From IMG/VR virus record IMGVR_UViG_3300033147_000236, positions 1-39,697 of that record: DNA of 39,697 nucleotides; one strand, written 5' to 3'. Made by a program: the position numbers and the translations under genes. This document shows, in pieces, positions 31,436-38,777 of the stretch. Numbering within the stretch: the first letter of the stretch is position 1; each line of letters opens with the position of its first letter. Below the pieces are notes generated by a model. That model searched no databases. It was not told the DNA's origin and saw nothing but the letters and a program-made list of their open reading frames with translations. Source of the DNA: a virus.

Positions 31436-31638
31436 CTACTGCTCCTGTGTACGCGGCGTCGCCTAGCCGTAGCGATCAAAGGGCCGGACCTTCCCCTGAG
31501 GGTCCGTCAAATTAGAAATGGGGTGACTAGGATTAAGAGTCACTGCTGGGCGCGATAAATGTATGCCCGCTGGAGCCACCCCAGACAATGACAGGAGGGA
31601 AAGACCCCAGAACTGATGTTAACTTTGGAGATAAGAGA
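31436..31638 (+). other. Structured noncoding leader
   Basis: These 203 bases contain no supported gene. They hold several possible stems: GGACCTTC/GAGGGTCC (31486-31505), GTGACT/AGTCAC (31523-31543), GGGC/GCCC (31548-31568), and an outer GGGG/CCCC pair (31520-31523 with 31579-31582) enclosing the last two. No promoter or T-run is seen. It lies in front of the 260-aa gene, so it could be a processed leader or a regulatory RNA. No known riboswitch pattern is recognised. Confidence 0.45.
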
Positions 31639-32421
31639 ATGGCTAGGAAAGGTAAAGAAGTAACGGCACCAGCCGGAACGGACGTGGCAGAACGCCCTGA
31701 TTACATGGGCGATCAAGAACGCGGATCGGAAAAGGTAACGATCAATGATCTTACCATCCCGCGACTGTCAATGATCCAGGACCTGAGTCCTCAACGCAAG
31801 CAAAACAAGCCCGAGTACATTGAGGGCGCGGAAGAGGGTATGTTGTTCAACACGGTGACGAATGAGCTTTATTCAGACTTCGTGTTGTTCGTCCCGGTCT
31901 ATTTTCGGCTTGAGTGGGTAGTTTGGAAGCATCGCGATGCTGGCGGCGGTTTTCTTGGGGCGTTCGCGGCCCAAGACGAAGCGGTCGATTTCGTTGCTAG
32001 CCATCCGTTGGCGGGACAGGAAACCGAGAAAGGTGACCCTGTCCTTGATGTTCAAGACACGGCTCAGCATTTCGGGCTATTGTTGGACCCCAACTCCTCG
32101 CTAGAAGACCCACGTGCCGCCGAAATCGTCATTTCGATGTCAAGGTCGCAGTTGAAACCCAGCCGTCAATTTAACAGCCAGATCAAATTGGCTGGCGGCG
32201 ACCGTTGGGAGCGTTACTACAAGCTCGAAGCGGTTACCGTGGAAGGCGGTAAGGGTGATTATTTCAACTGGAAGGTACAGCAGCTTGGGTTCGTATCCGA
32301 GGCGGTGTACAAGCAGGCTGAGACGCTCTATGAAGCTGTAAAGGCAGGACAACGCGACGTAGATCGCGGTGATCCCAAACCCGAGCAGGACACAAGTGGA
32401 GCCGACGACGAGAAAATGTAA
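31639..32421 (+). CDS. Conserved phage replication-region protein (possible ssDNA binding)
   Basis: A 260-aa protein read from ATG 31639, behind TTTGGAGATAAG. The features are L-T-I-P-R-L-S-M-I-Q-D-L-S-P-Q-R, an F-N-T-V-T-N-E-L-Y segment, then VLFVPVYFRLEWVVW. This arrangement recurs in uncharacterised phage proteins coded next to DNA polymerase genes. The C-terminus is acidic (DTSGADDEKM), as in many ssDNA-binding proteins. I infer a DNA-binding role with low certainty. Confidence 0.6.
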   Translation: MARKGKEVTAPAGTDVAERPDYMGDQERGSEKVTINDLTIPRLSMIQDLSPQRKQNKPEYIEGAEEGMLFNTVTNELYSDFVLFVPVYFRLEWVVWKHRDAGGGFLGAFAAQDEAVDFVASHPLAGQETEKGDPVLDVQDTAQHFGLLLDPNSSLEDPRAAEIVISMSRSQLKPSRQFNSQIKLAGGDRWERYYKLEAVTVEGGKGDYFNWKVQQLGFVSEAVYKQAETLYEAVKAGQRDVDRGDPKPEQDTSGADDEKM

Positions 32422-32429
32422 GCCAGTTT

Positions 32430-32451
32430 GGGGTCCCGATATCGGGACCCC
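32430..32451 (+). other. Intergenic hairpin (GGGGTCCCGA type)
   Basis: A perfect palindrome with arms GGGGTCCCGAT and ATCGGGACCCC, the same stem as the capsid terminator but without a T-run on either strand. It is 28 bases before the next ATG, matching the hairpin-then-start layout of the early genes. Confidence 0.8.
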
Positions 32452-32478
32452 ACTTTCACGGGACAACAGGAGCAGGAA

Positions 32479-32748
32479 ATGGCATTTGAACACAAGCCTA
32501 ACACAGGGTCGTTATTCAAAAACGGGTACAAGACTCAGGATAAGCACCCTGATCACCAAGGTGCATGTAAAGTGGTCTGCGAGAAATGCGGCCATGAAAC
32601 TGAACTCAAAATCTCAGCGTGGATCAACCTCCAGAAGGACAACGTGACCCGCTATTTCGGCTTGGTCTTTAGTAAGCACCAAGCTAAAGAACAATCTAGC
32701 CCGGTTGTAGACAATCGAGAAGATTTCGACGACGATATCCCGTTCTAA
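32479..32748 (+). CDS. Small protein with bacterial SSB C-terminal tip
   Basis: An 89-aa protein read from ATG 32479, behind AACAGGAGCAGGAA. The body has NTGSLFKNGYK, a HPDHQG turn, C-E-K-C (34-37) and a strand pattern KISAWINLQKDNVTRYFGL, a design seen in small ssDNA-binding or SSB-like phage proteins. The last eight residues, DFDDDIPF, are identical to the tip of E. coli SSB that recruits many repair and replication proteins. It therefore probably binds host or phage SSB partners, or mimics SSB. Confidence 0.75.
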   Translation: MAFEHKPNTGSLFKNGYKTQDKHPDHQGACKVVCEKCGHETELKISAWINLQKDNVTRYFGLVFSKHQAKEQSSPVVDNREDFDDDIPF

Positions 32749-32943
32749 ATGGCTGATGTAATCCCTGCACGGGATTTGGACCCCGATGCATTGAGGGAGG
32801 AAGCCATAGAACTGTTGTCTAAAATAACAGCAGAATTTCGATCTGATCCGCTCTCGGTCCAATGCTTTGATTTACGGATTGTGCGTAGAGCAGTAGAAGT
32901 CTCTACGGAATATGAATTTCGTAGAGACAGATCAATTTTTTAA
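32749..32943 (+). CDS. Small hypothetical protein preceding the polymerase
   Basis: A 64-aa protein directly after the previous stop; its TAA overlaps the polymerase ATG (TAATG). It is helical (DPDALREEAIELLSKITAEF). The last codons form the hairpin described at 32899-32928, so this gene also carries a possible control element of the polymerase. Function is unknown. Confidence 0.6.
   Translation: MADVIPARDLDPDALREEAIELLSKITAEFRSDPLSVQCFDLRIVRRAVEVSTEYEFRRDRSIF
32899..32928 (+). promoter_or_regulatory. Hairpin just upstream of the DNA polymerase start
   Basis: GTCTCTACG pairs perfectly with CGTAGAGAC over a 12-base loop. It ends 14 bases before the polymerase ATG and covers the only GAGA-like ribosome site; TTTTTT follows at 32936-32941. 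It may control translation of the polymerase (as in T4 gene 43) or act as an attenuator. Confidence 0.55.
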
Positions 32944-34781
32944 TGTACCCCGATCTTCGTAAATATCCGTACTTTGCGTACGACACGGAGGCCACCGGAT
33001 TACGATACAAAGTTGATAAGGTATTCGCCTTTTCGATAGCGGTCCCCGGTGGGCAGTCGTGGTATTATGATTTTCGGCGTCAGCCGAAGGCGCATGACTG
33101 GTTGAATGATCAATTTTCCGCCTTGAGGAAAAGTGCCCCCGGCACTACTTGTATCATCTGCCATAACGCTCCCTTTGATGCTTGCATGTCGGCTGACGTC
33201 GGGATTCACATCCCTCTACATTTGCTCGATGATACGGTCAACCGGGCATGCCTTATCAACGAGCACGAAGCCTCTGTGTTCCCTTGGAATAAAGGGCGCA
33301 AACCGGGCGGCTATAGCCTGGATTACCTCTGTCGAAAATACCTCAAGAAAGGCAAAAAGGAAATCGACATCGAGAACATTGCCGACCTTCCGTTTGAGGA
33401 GGCAGCCGAGTATGGCGCTTGGGACACGGTATTAACCCTCGAGCTATGGGAATGGCAGCAAAGGGAAATTGAAAAGCACAACTTATATCAAATTGCGGAG
33501 CTTGAACGTCGCACTATGCCCGTTATTATTGATTCTCAAATGAGGGGAATTCGCGTTGACCTCGATGAAGCTGAACGCGCAATGGTGGCAATGACTCCGC
33601 ACATTGGTAATTTGCAGGGACAAATGAACAAACATGCCGGGTGGGACTTCAATACCAATTCACCCAAGCAGATGATTAAGTTATTTGAGCCTACCCGCAC
33701 CAACAAGAGTTGGTATGTCGGTGGATTAAAGATCGGCACAACTGATAAAGGTGCCCCTTCATTCAAAAAGGAATATCTTGAGGAGTTAGCAGAACATGAC
33801 CCACGCGCTCGATTGGTTACAAACATCCGATCCGCACTCAAGACCCGCGACACTTTTTTAGCCAAACACATCCTTGAACACGCTATCGACGGGAAAGTAT
33901 ATCCCACTATCAACCAGACAGTGCGGGAAACAGGCGGCACTAAGTGGGGCCGATTGTCGTATGTGAACCCCGCGATGCAGCAGATACCGAGCCGCGATAA
34001 AATCACTGCGGCCATTGTCAAGCCCTGCTTTCTCCCAGATGAAGGTCAAGTGTGGGTTGACTATGACATGGCCAGTTTCGAGGTTCGGGTATTCGCGGCA
34101 TTGGCCGGGATGTATAATCCCTACCTAGTCAAACTCTACCAAGAGGACCCAAAACTGGACCTGCATCAATGGGTCGCAGACACAATGGGCATTATACGCA
34201 ATGCCGAGTTCGGTGGCCAAACTAACGCTAAACAGCTGAACTTGAGTATGATTTTCAGCCAAGGTAAAGGAGCCACCGCTGCAAAGATGGGCATGAACAC
34301 AACGGATGCGGAGTTTACAGATGAATACGGAGACACCATCAAATACCAGAAGGCAGGAAGCGATGCGGACCAAATCATTGCCCGATATCATTCAAGAGTT
34401 CGAGGAGTACAGCAACTTGCCGACAATGCAAAAAAGATCGCAGTTAATAGGGGGTACATTCGAACAAAATACGGTAGGCATTTGCGCTTCCCCCGGGGAT
34501 ATAAAGCGTATAAGGCTTCAGGAATACTCATACAGGCTACTTCTGCTGATATTAACAAAGAAAATTGGTGTATCATTGATGAAGCTTTGGATGGGCGGGG
34601 AAGGATCGCCTTAAACACGCACGATAGCTACAGCTTAAGCTGTGACGAGGACAAATGGGAAGCAGCTGGCGCGGATGTTAAGGCTGCCGTTGAGCGAGAA
34701 TTTTTAGGGGTGCCGTTGTTGTTAGACTTCAACGGCGTTGGGCGGAACTGGTGGTCTGCCTTAAAGAATGAAGGGATATGA
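32943..34781 (+). CDS. dpoZ: Family A DNA polymerase of the Z-genome type
   Basis: A 612-aa polymerase with 3'-5' exonuclease. Exonuclease motifs: DTE (14-16), HNAPFD (74-79) and YGAWD (157-161), all intact. Polymerase motif A is VDYDMASFEVR (372-382; Asp375, Glu380, Arg382), motif B has Lys430 in NAKQLNLSMIFSQG, and motif C is THDSYSLS (His560, Asp561). Motif C lacks the Glu of the common HDE. There is no 5'-3' exonuclease domain. In Z-genome phages such as phiVC8 this enzyme, DpoZ, copies DNA with dZTP in place of dATP. The symbol rests on the family plus linkage to purZ, mazZ and datZ. Confidence 0.85.
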   Translation: MYPDLRKYPYFAYDTEATGLRYKVDKVFAFSIAVPGGQSWYYDFRRQPKAHDWLNDQFSALRKSAPGTTCIICHNAPFDACMSADVGIHIPLHLLDDTVNRACLINEHEASVFPWNKGRKPGGYSLDYLCRKYLKKGKKEIDIENIADLPFEEAAEYGAWDTVLTLELWEWQQREIEKHNLYQIAELERRTMPVIIDSQMRGIRVDLDEAERAMVAMTPHIGNLQGQMNKHAGWDFNTNSPKQMIKLFEPTRTNKSWYVGGLKIGTTDKGAPSFKKEYLEELAEHDPRARLVTNIRSALKTRDTFLAKHILEHAIDGKVYPTINQTVRETGGTKWGRLSYVNPAMQQIPSRDKITAAIVKPCFLPDEGQVWVDYDMASFEVRVFAALAGMYNPYLVKLYQEDPKLDLHQWVADTMGIIRNAEFGGQTNAKQLNLSMIFSQGKGATAAKMGMNTTDAEFTDEYGDTIKYQKAGSDADQIIARYHSRVRGVQQLADNAKKIAVNRGYIRTKYGRHLRFPRGYKAYKASGILIQATSADINKENWCIIDEALDGRGRIALNTHDSYSLSCDEDKWEAAGADVKAAVEREFLGVPLLLDFNGVGRNWWSALKNEGI

Positions 34782-34782
34782 A

Positions 34783-36978
34783 ATGCTGTTGCCAATAAAT
34801 GAAGTAAAGGTGATCGAATCGATCACCGATTTCAACACACGAATACATCAAGCGGCTAGGTTATATGCAAGTCAGGGAATACCAGTCGTTCCGCTTAGGC
34901 CAAATGAAAAAATATTGCCCAAGAAAGAAACGGGTATCAATTACTTTTCAAATTCAACCAACATATCCACCATGGACAAATGGTTCGGACCCAAGGGCAA
35001 GTACCGGGGCTGGAACATTGGCATAGTTTGTGGCCACGAGATATTTGTAGCGGACCTGGACTTACATGGCCGTGAAAATGGCATCGAGAATTGGGATAAA
35101 TTTGCCAATGGGAGGGAATTAAAATGTCCCGTCCAGCAAACCCCTACCGGGGGGCGGCACTTAGTTATGCGGTGGAGGGAGAATCTTACTAGTAGTTCAG
35201 GAAAGCTGACGAGGGGCGTCGACACCCGGGGCGGTGACGGTAGGCCCCGCTCTCACATCGTAGCATGGCCCTCGGTCACGGAAGACGGGGCGTACAGCTG
35301 GGTGAACGGGGGCGACATACCCGACGCGCCTGAGTGGATCAGTACAGCTATGGGTAGGTCGTGGGCGACGAAGGCCCCGGGCCGAGGAAATGAAGAGGTA
35401 GAAGGTCATGAAGAGTTTCAGCACAGCTTGTCACAGGTCGCCGCAATGTTGGACCATGTTGACCCCAATATACTCTCGTACGAGGAATGGTTGTTTATCG
35501 GACAAGCAATTAATTCACAACACCCCAATGAGGATGGTTTACAGCTTTGGGATGCTTGGAGCGCGCCCGGTGAACGGTATATACAGGGCGAGTGTCATAA
35601 GCGGTGGACCGGATTTAACCCCGCTGGAACCATTCGAATGGGGTCGCTCGTTTATTTTGCTAAGCAGGGCGGTTACAAGCCATCTGCGGACTCTGCACGA
35701 CAGGGCGATTTCAATGAAGTAATTGAAAGGATGAACGAAAGCAACGCCGTACTCTTAATAGGGGGTAAGGTTAGGATCGTTCATAAGGACAAACGGGATA
35801 ATATCCATATTATGGGCACTCAGGACTTTAATACCCTGATGTATAACCGTAAGATAACCATCCCAGCTACCGGGCCAAAGGGTAGCCCCAAAGTAATAAC
35901 AGAGGCCGAAGTTTGGATGGGCCATGAAGATAGGCGCGAATGCGTAATGGGCATGGGATTTTTCCCCGATAAACCATTATGGCACGATGGTTATGTTAAT
36001 ATCTGGCAGGGGTGGGGGGTCAAGTCCGAAGAGGGCAATTGGCAAATGTTTAATGATCACATTCGAGACGTGATTTGCAATAAGGACGAAAAATTACACA
36101 AGTACGTGTTAGATTGGATGGCCGACATGGTTCAAGACCCAATGAACCCCAAAGGCACCGCAATAGTGATGCATGGTAAAGAGGGAACGGGAAAGGGAAC
36201 TTTCTGCCAGTTTATGGGCAAGATTATTGGGCAGAAGCACTACAAGCACGTGACGAATGAACGTCACCTGACAGGCAATTTTAACTACCATCTTATGGAT
36301 GGGTTGTTGATCTTTGCAGACGAGGTAGTTTATGGCGGGTCAAGGAGTACGGCAGGTATACTTAAGAGCATGGTCACTGAAAAGGAATTGGTTTGTGAAC
36401 GTAAGGGAGTGGACTCCTTTATGTACGAGAACCGAGCAAGACTTGTTGTGGCCAGCAATGAGGACTGGTTTATCCCGGCTGGTCCCGAATCTAGACGATG
36501 GCTTGTACTGGAGGTAAACGATACTAAGGCTAACGATAAAAGATACTTTGACCTCATGTATGAGCAGATGAATACAGGCGGATACGAAGCAATGATGTTC
36601 GACCTACAGAGGCAGGTGATATCAAGTAACTTAGGCGTAGCACTAGTCACCAAGGGCCTTGAGGCCCAACGATCGATTTACAAAGCCACTGGCGATTCAG
36701 TCGATATTTGGTTCGATCGGTGCGTGGGATTAAGAAATTTAGGCGTTCTCGATGAAGGCGAGGGGGAATGGCCCGATGATTGTGATAGGCAAAGACTCTT
36801 TGAAGCATACCAAAAATGGCTAAACGAAAACAATGGTATGCGGTCAAAGGGAGTGGCACATTTTTATAGAAAGGTAGAAGGATATGGGTTCGTTAAGCAC
36901 AGACCAGCATCAGAAGGCGGCATCAGAAGGTGGCGCTACAAAATCCCTTATTATGGCCAGTTTACACCCGAAGGTTGA
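34783..36978 (+). CDS. PrimPol-helicase (primase/polymerase with SF3-type ATPase)
   Basis: A 731-aa fusion. The N-terminus is a bifunctional primase-polymerase domain: ARLYASQGIPVVPLRPNEK, then NIGIVCG and catalytic DLD (91-93), then GGRHLVMR. Next is a PriCT_2-like part (YEEWLFIGQAIN, GLQLWDAWS). The C-terminus is a DUF5906/D5-like ATPase: Walker A GKEGTGKGT (465-473), Walker B LLIFADE (508-514) and sensor VVASNE, ending in R-R-W-L-V-L-E. It would prime and unwind at the fork. The start is ATG 34783, with GAAGGG ahead and one base after the polymerase stop; 34768 is less likely. It ends inside purZ (26-bp overlap). Confidence 0.88.
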   Translation: MLLPINEVKVIESITDFNTRIHQAARLYASQGIPVVPLRPNEKILPKKETGINYFSNSTNISTMDKWFGPKGKYRGWNIGIVCGHEIFVADLDLHGRENGIENWDKFANGRELKCPVQQTPTGGRHLVMRWRENLTSSSGKLTRGVDTRGGDGRPRSHIVAWPSVTEDGAYSWVNGGDIPDAPEWISTAMGRSWATKAPGRGNEEVEGHEEFQHSLSQVAAMLDHVDPNILSYEEWLFIGQAINSQHPNEDGLQLWDAWSAPGERYIQGECHKRWTGFNPAGTIRMGSLVYFAKQGGYKPSADSARQGDFNEVIERMNESNAVLLIGGKVRIVHKDKRDNIHIMGTQDFNTLMYNRKITIPATGPKGSPKVITEAEVWMGHEDRRECVMGMGFFPDKPLWHDGYVNIWQGWGVKSEEGNWQMFNDHIRDVICNKDEKLHKYVLDWMADMVQDPMNPKGTAIVMHGKEGTGKGTFCQFMGKIIGQKHYKHVTNERHLTGNFNYHLMDGLLIFADEVVYGGSRSTAGILKSMVTEKELVCERKGVDSFMYENRARLVVASNEDWFIPAGPESRRWLVLEVNDTKANDKRYFDLMYEQMNTGGYEAMMFDLQRQVISSNLGVALVTKGLEAQRSIYKATGDSVDIWFDRCVGLRNLGVLDEGEGEWPDDCDRQRLFEAYQKWLNENNGMRSKGVAHFYRKVEGYGFVKHRPASEGGIRRWRYKIPYYGQFTPEG

Positions 36979-37939
36979 CGTTGTAGTTGATTTACAATTT
37001 GGCAGTACAGGAAAGGGCCTGTTTTGTGGGTATTTAGGCGATACCAAGGATTATGACATGGTGATGTCGGCCAATATGCCGAATGCGGGTCATACCTATA
37101 TTGATAAGTACGGCAATCGTTATATGTTTAAGGTGCTGCCATCGAGTGCTGTGGGTAAGTCAGTCAAGACAGTGATGATTGGCCCCGGGGCTGTGTTCCG
37201 CATAGGCAGGTTAGTCGAAGAAATGGTCTTTTTGCGGAAAGATCAGACGTTGAGAATCCACCCTAATGCGATGGTGCTGTCACCGGACCACCCGGTGCAG
37301 GAGGCCAAGCGGCTTCGGCACATATCAAGCACACTGCAAGGGTCAGCGGCGGCGGTGATCGATAAAATGTGGCGATCTGGTAATGCCCCCATCGCCAAGG
37401 ATGCACTACGAGGCACTAAATTTGAAAAGTATGTTTGCAGCCACGACGAATGGAAAATTCGATTATCGATGGCTGATGCCGTGTTGGCCGAAGGTTCGCA
37501 GGGGTACAGTCTTGGAATAAACACCCAATTCTATCCCTTCACCACCAGTCGGGATTGTACCCCTGCGTCCTTCCTTTCAGCTTGCGGCGTACCTTTAAAA
37601 ATGCTTAATAGGGTCTATGGCACCTGCCGCACCCTGCCCATAAGGGTCGGGGGTCCAAGTGGTGACTACTACCCCGATCAGGATGAGTTATCCTGGGAGG
37701 AATTAGGGTTGCCCGAGGAAAGAACCACCGTGACCAACAAGATACGGCGAATTTTCTCCTACTCCAAGCTACAGATCGAGGAGGCAATTTGGCATTGCAA
37801 CCCCGATGCGGTCTTCGTTAACTTCGCCAATTACATTGACAAAGATTACATGCACAACATCGTTGCCCATATTGACCAGTATAGCAGCGTGCAGTGGGTC
37901 GGGCATGGTCCAACATTCAATGACATAGGAGCGGTATAA
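36953..37939 (+). CDS. purZ: PurZ, aminodeoxyadenylosuccinate synthetase
   Basis: A 328-aa PurA-family enzyme that joins aspartate to dGMP, the first committed step to 2-aminoadenine (Z). The P-loop reads QFGSTGKG: PurA has GDEGKG, and replacement of the catalytic Asp by Ser (Ser18) is the accepted mark of PurZ. His47 in NMPNAGHTYI matches the PurA general acid. The size is smaller than bacterial PurA (about 430). The start is uncertain: ATG 36953 places the VDVVVDLQ strand at the usual distance but has a weak ribosome site. ATG 36884, with AAAGG ahead, would add 23 residues. The stop overlaps mazZ (TAATG). The product needs host PurB and kinases to become dZTP. Confidence 0.93.
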   Translation: MASLHPKVDVVVDLQFGSTGKGLFCGYLGDTKDYDMVMSANMPNAGHTYIDKYGNRYMFKVLPSSAVGKSVKTVMIGPGAVFRIGRLVEEMVFLRKDQTLRIHPNAMVLSPDHPVQEAKRLRHISSTLQGSAAAVIDKMWRSGNAPIAKDALRGTKFEKYVCSHDEWKIRLSMADAVLAEGSQGYSLGINTQFYPFTTSRDCTPASFLSACGVPLKMLNRVYGTCRTLPIRVGGPSGDYYPDQDELSWEELGLPEERTTVTNKIRRIFSYSKLQIEEAIWHCNPDAVFVNFANYIDKDYMHNIVAHIDQYSSVQWVGHGPTFNDIGAV

Positions 37940-38280
37940 TGCACATAGAGGAATTGCAGGGATACATTTATCAATGGGCACAGGGAATAATGCCCAATCG
38001 GGTTCCGGCTGATGCCATTAAGAAGTTATCAATGGAAGAAGTGCCAGAATTATGGAGAGCGTTAAAGGAAAATGGGCATATTGACGAGGGCGAAATAGCC
38101 GATATTTTAATCCTTGCCCTTGATATTTGTGCTATGTCATGCATAGATGCAGGGGAGGCGATCAAAAAGAAAATGGCAATTAACGAGGCCAGAAATTGGA
38201 AATTTGAATATGGGGTATTACAACATGAAGACGAGTCATTAGCAAGGGAACTTGCGGAATTAGAGGCGGATAAAAAATGA
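37939..38280 (+). CDS. mazZ: MazZ, MazG-like dGTP pyrophosphohydrolase
   Basis: A 113-aa single-domain all-helical NTP pyrophosphohydrolase. The MazG metal motif is complete: E-E-V-P-E (Glu33, Glu34, Glu37), then E-I-A-D (Glu52, Asp55). In Z-genome phages MazZ converts dGTP to dGMP, feeding PurZ with its substrate. It is fused in the operon by TAATG to purZ and by an ATGA overlap to datZ. The assignment rests on the motif and this linkage; a general MazG housecleaning activity is the alternative. Confidence 0.88.
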   Translation: MHIEELQGYIYQWAQGIMPNRVPADAIKKLSMEEVPELWRALKENGHIDEGEIADILILALDICAMSCIDAGEAIKKKMAINEARNWKFEYGVLQHEDESLARELAELEADKK

Positions 38281-38777
38281 AGATCAATGATATTTTACGC
38301 GCATCCGGCGTTACCCGATGGCACATTGTTAGGATGGTTAGACCACAATCCCTGGCAGAACACACATTCGATGTGGTAATGATTGCCCGGGCGATCGCCA
38401 GCATTGCAGCGGTAGACGATTATGAAATCATTAAAGCAGCCCTATTGCACGACCTCGACGAGATCATTACGGGAGACATACCAACTCCTACTAAAGCTCG
38501 GGCTAGGGAGAACGGCTGGGAACTTAATGAACTCTACAAGTCTATCACCGGGCGAGAAATTACACCAGATGAGGCGCTTATTGTCCAATTGGCGGACAAA
38601 TTGGCCGATCTCTATTGGCTGTGGACTCATGCCTTGGGGCCTCATTCAAACGCAGTATACGAAAAGATGGCCGAGACGTACAATGAATTTGTGCGCTCTG
38701 AATCCATACCAGACAACATTCGCGAGGCTGCGTTGGATGTACAGATGCAAATGCTCTCAGAGGACTTTTTAATATGA
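38277..38777 (+). CDS. datZ: DatZ, HD-domain dATP triphosphohydrolase
   Basis: A 166-aa YfbR-like HD phosphohydrolase. The metal ligands are His29 in QSLAEHTF, His58-Asp59 in LLHDLDE and Asp107 in QLADKLADL. The RW pair (14-15) before QSLAEH fits known DatZ enzymes. DatZ removes dATP so the phage polymerase inserts Z and not A. It overlaps mazZ and the nuclease gene by 4 bp each. A general 5'-nucleotidase is the alternative, but the purZ-mazZ-datZ order makes that unlikely. Confidence 0.9.
   Translation: MKINDILRASGVTRWHIVRMVRPQSLAEHTFDVVMIARAIASIAAVDDYEIIKAALLHDLDEIITGDIPTPTKARARENGWELNELYKSITGREITPDEALIVQLADKLADLYWLWTHALGPHSNAVYEKMAETYNEFVRSESIPDNIREAALDVQMQMLSEDFLI

Noticed and set aside
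31520-31583. tRNA-like fold
   Set aside because: Only 64 bases, no T-arm consensus, no anticodon arm of correct size; better described as an unknown structured leader.
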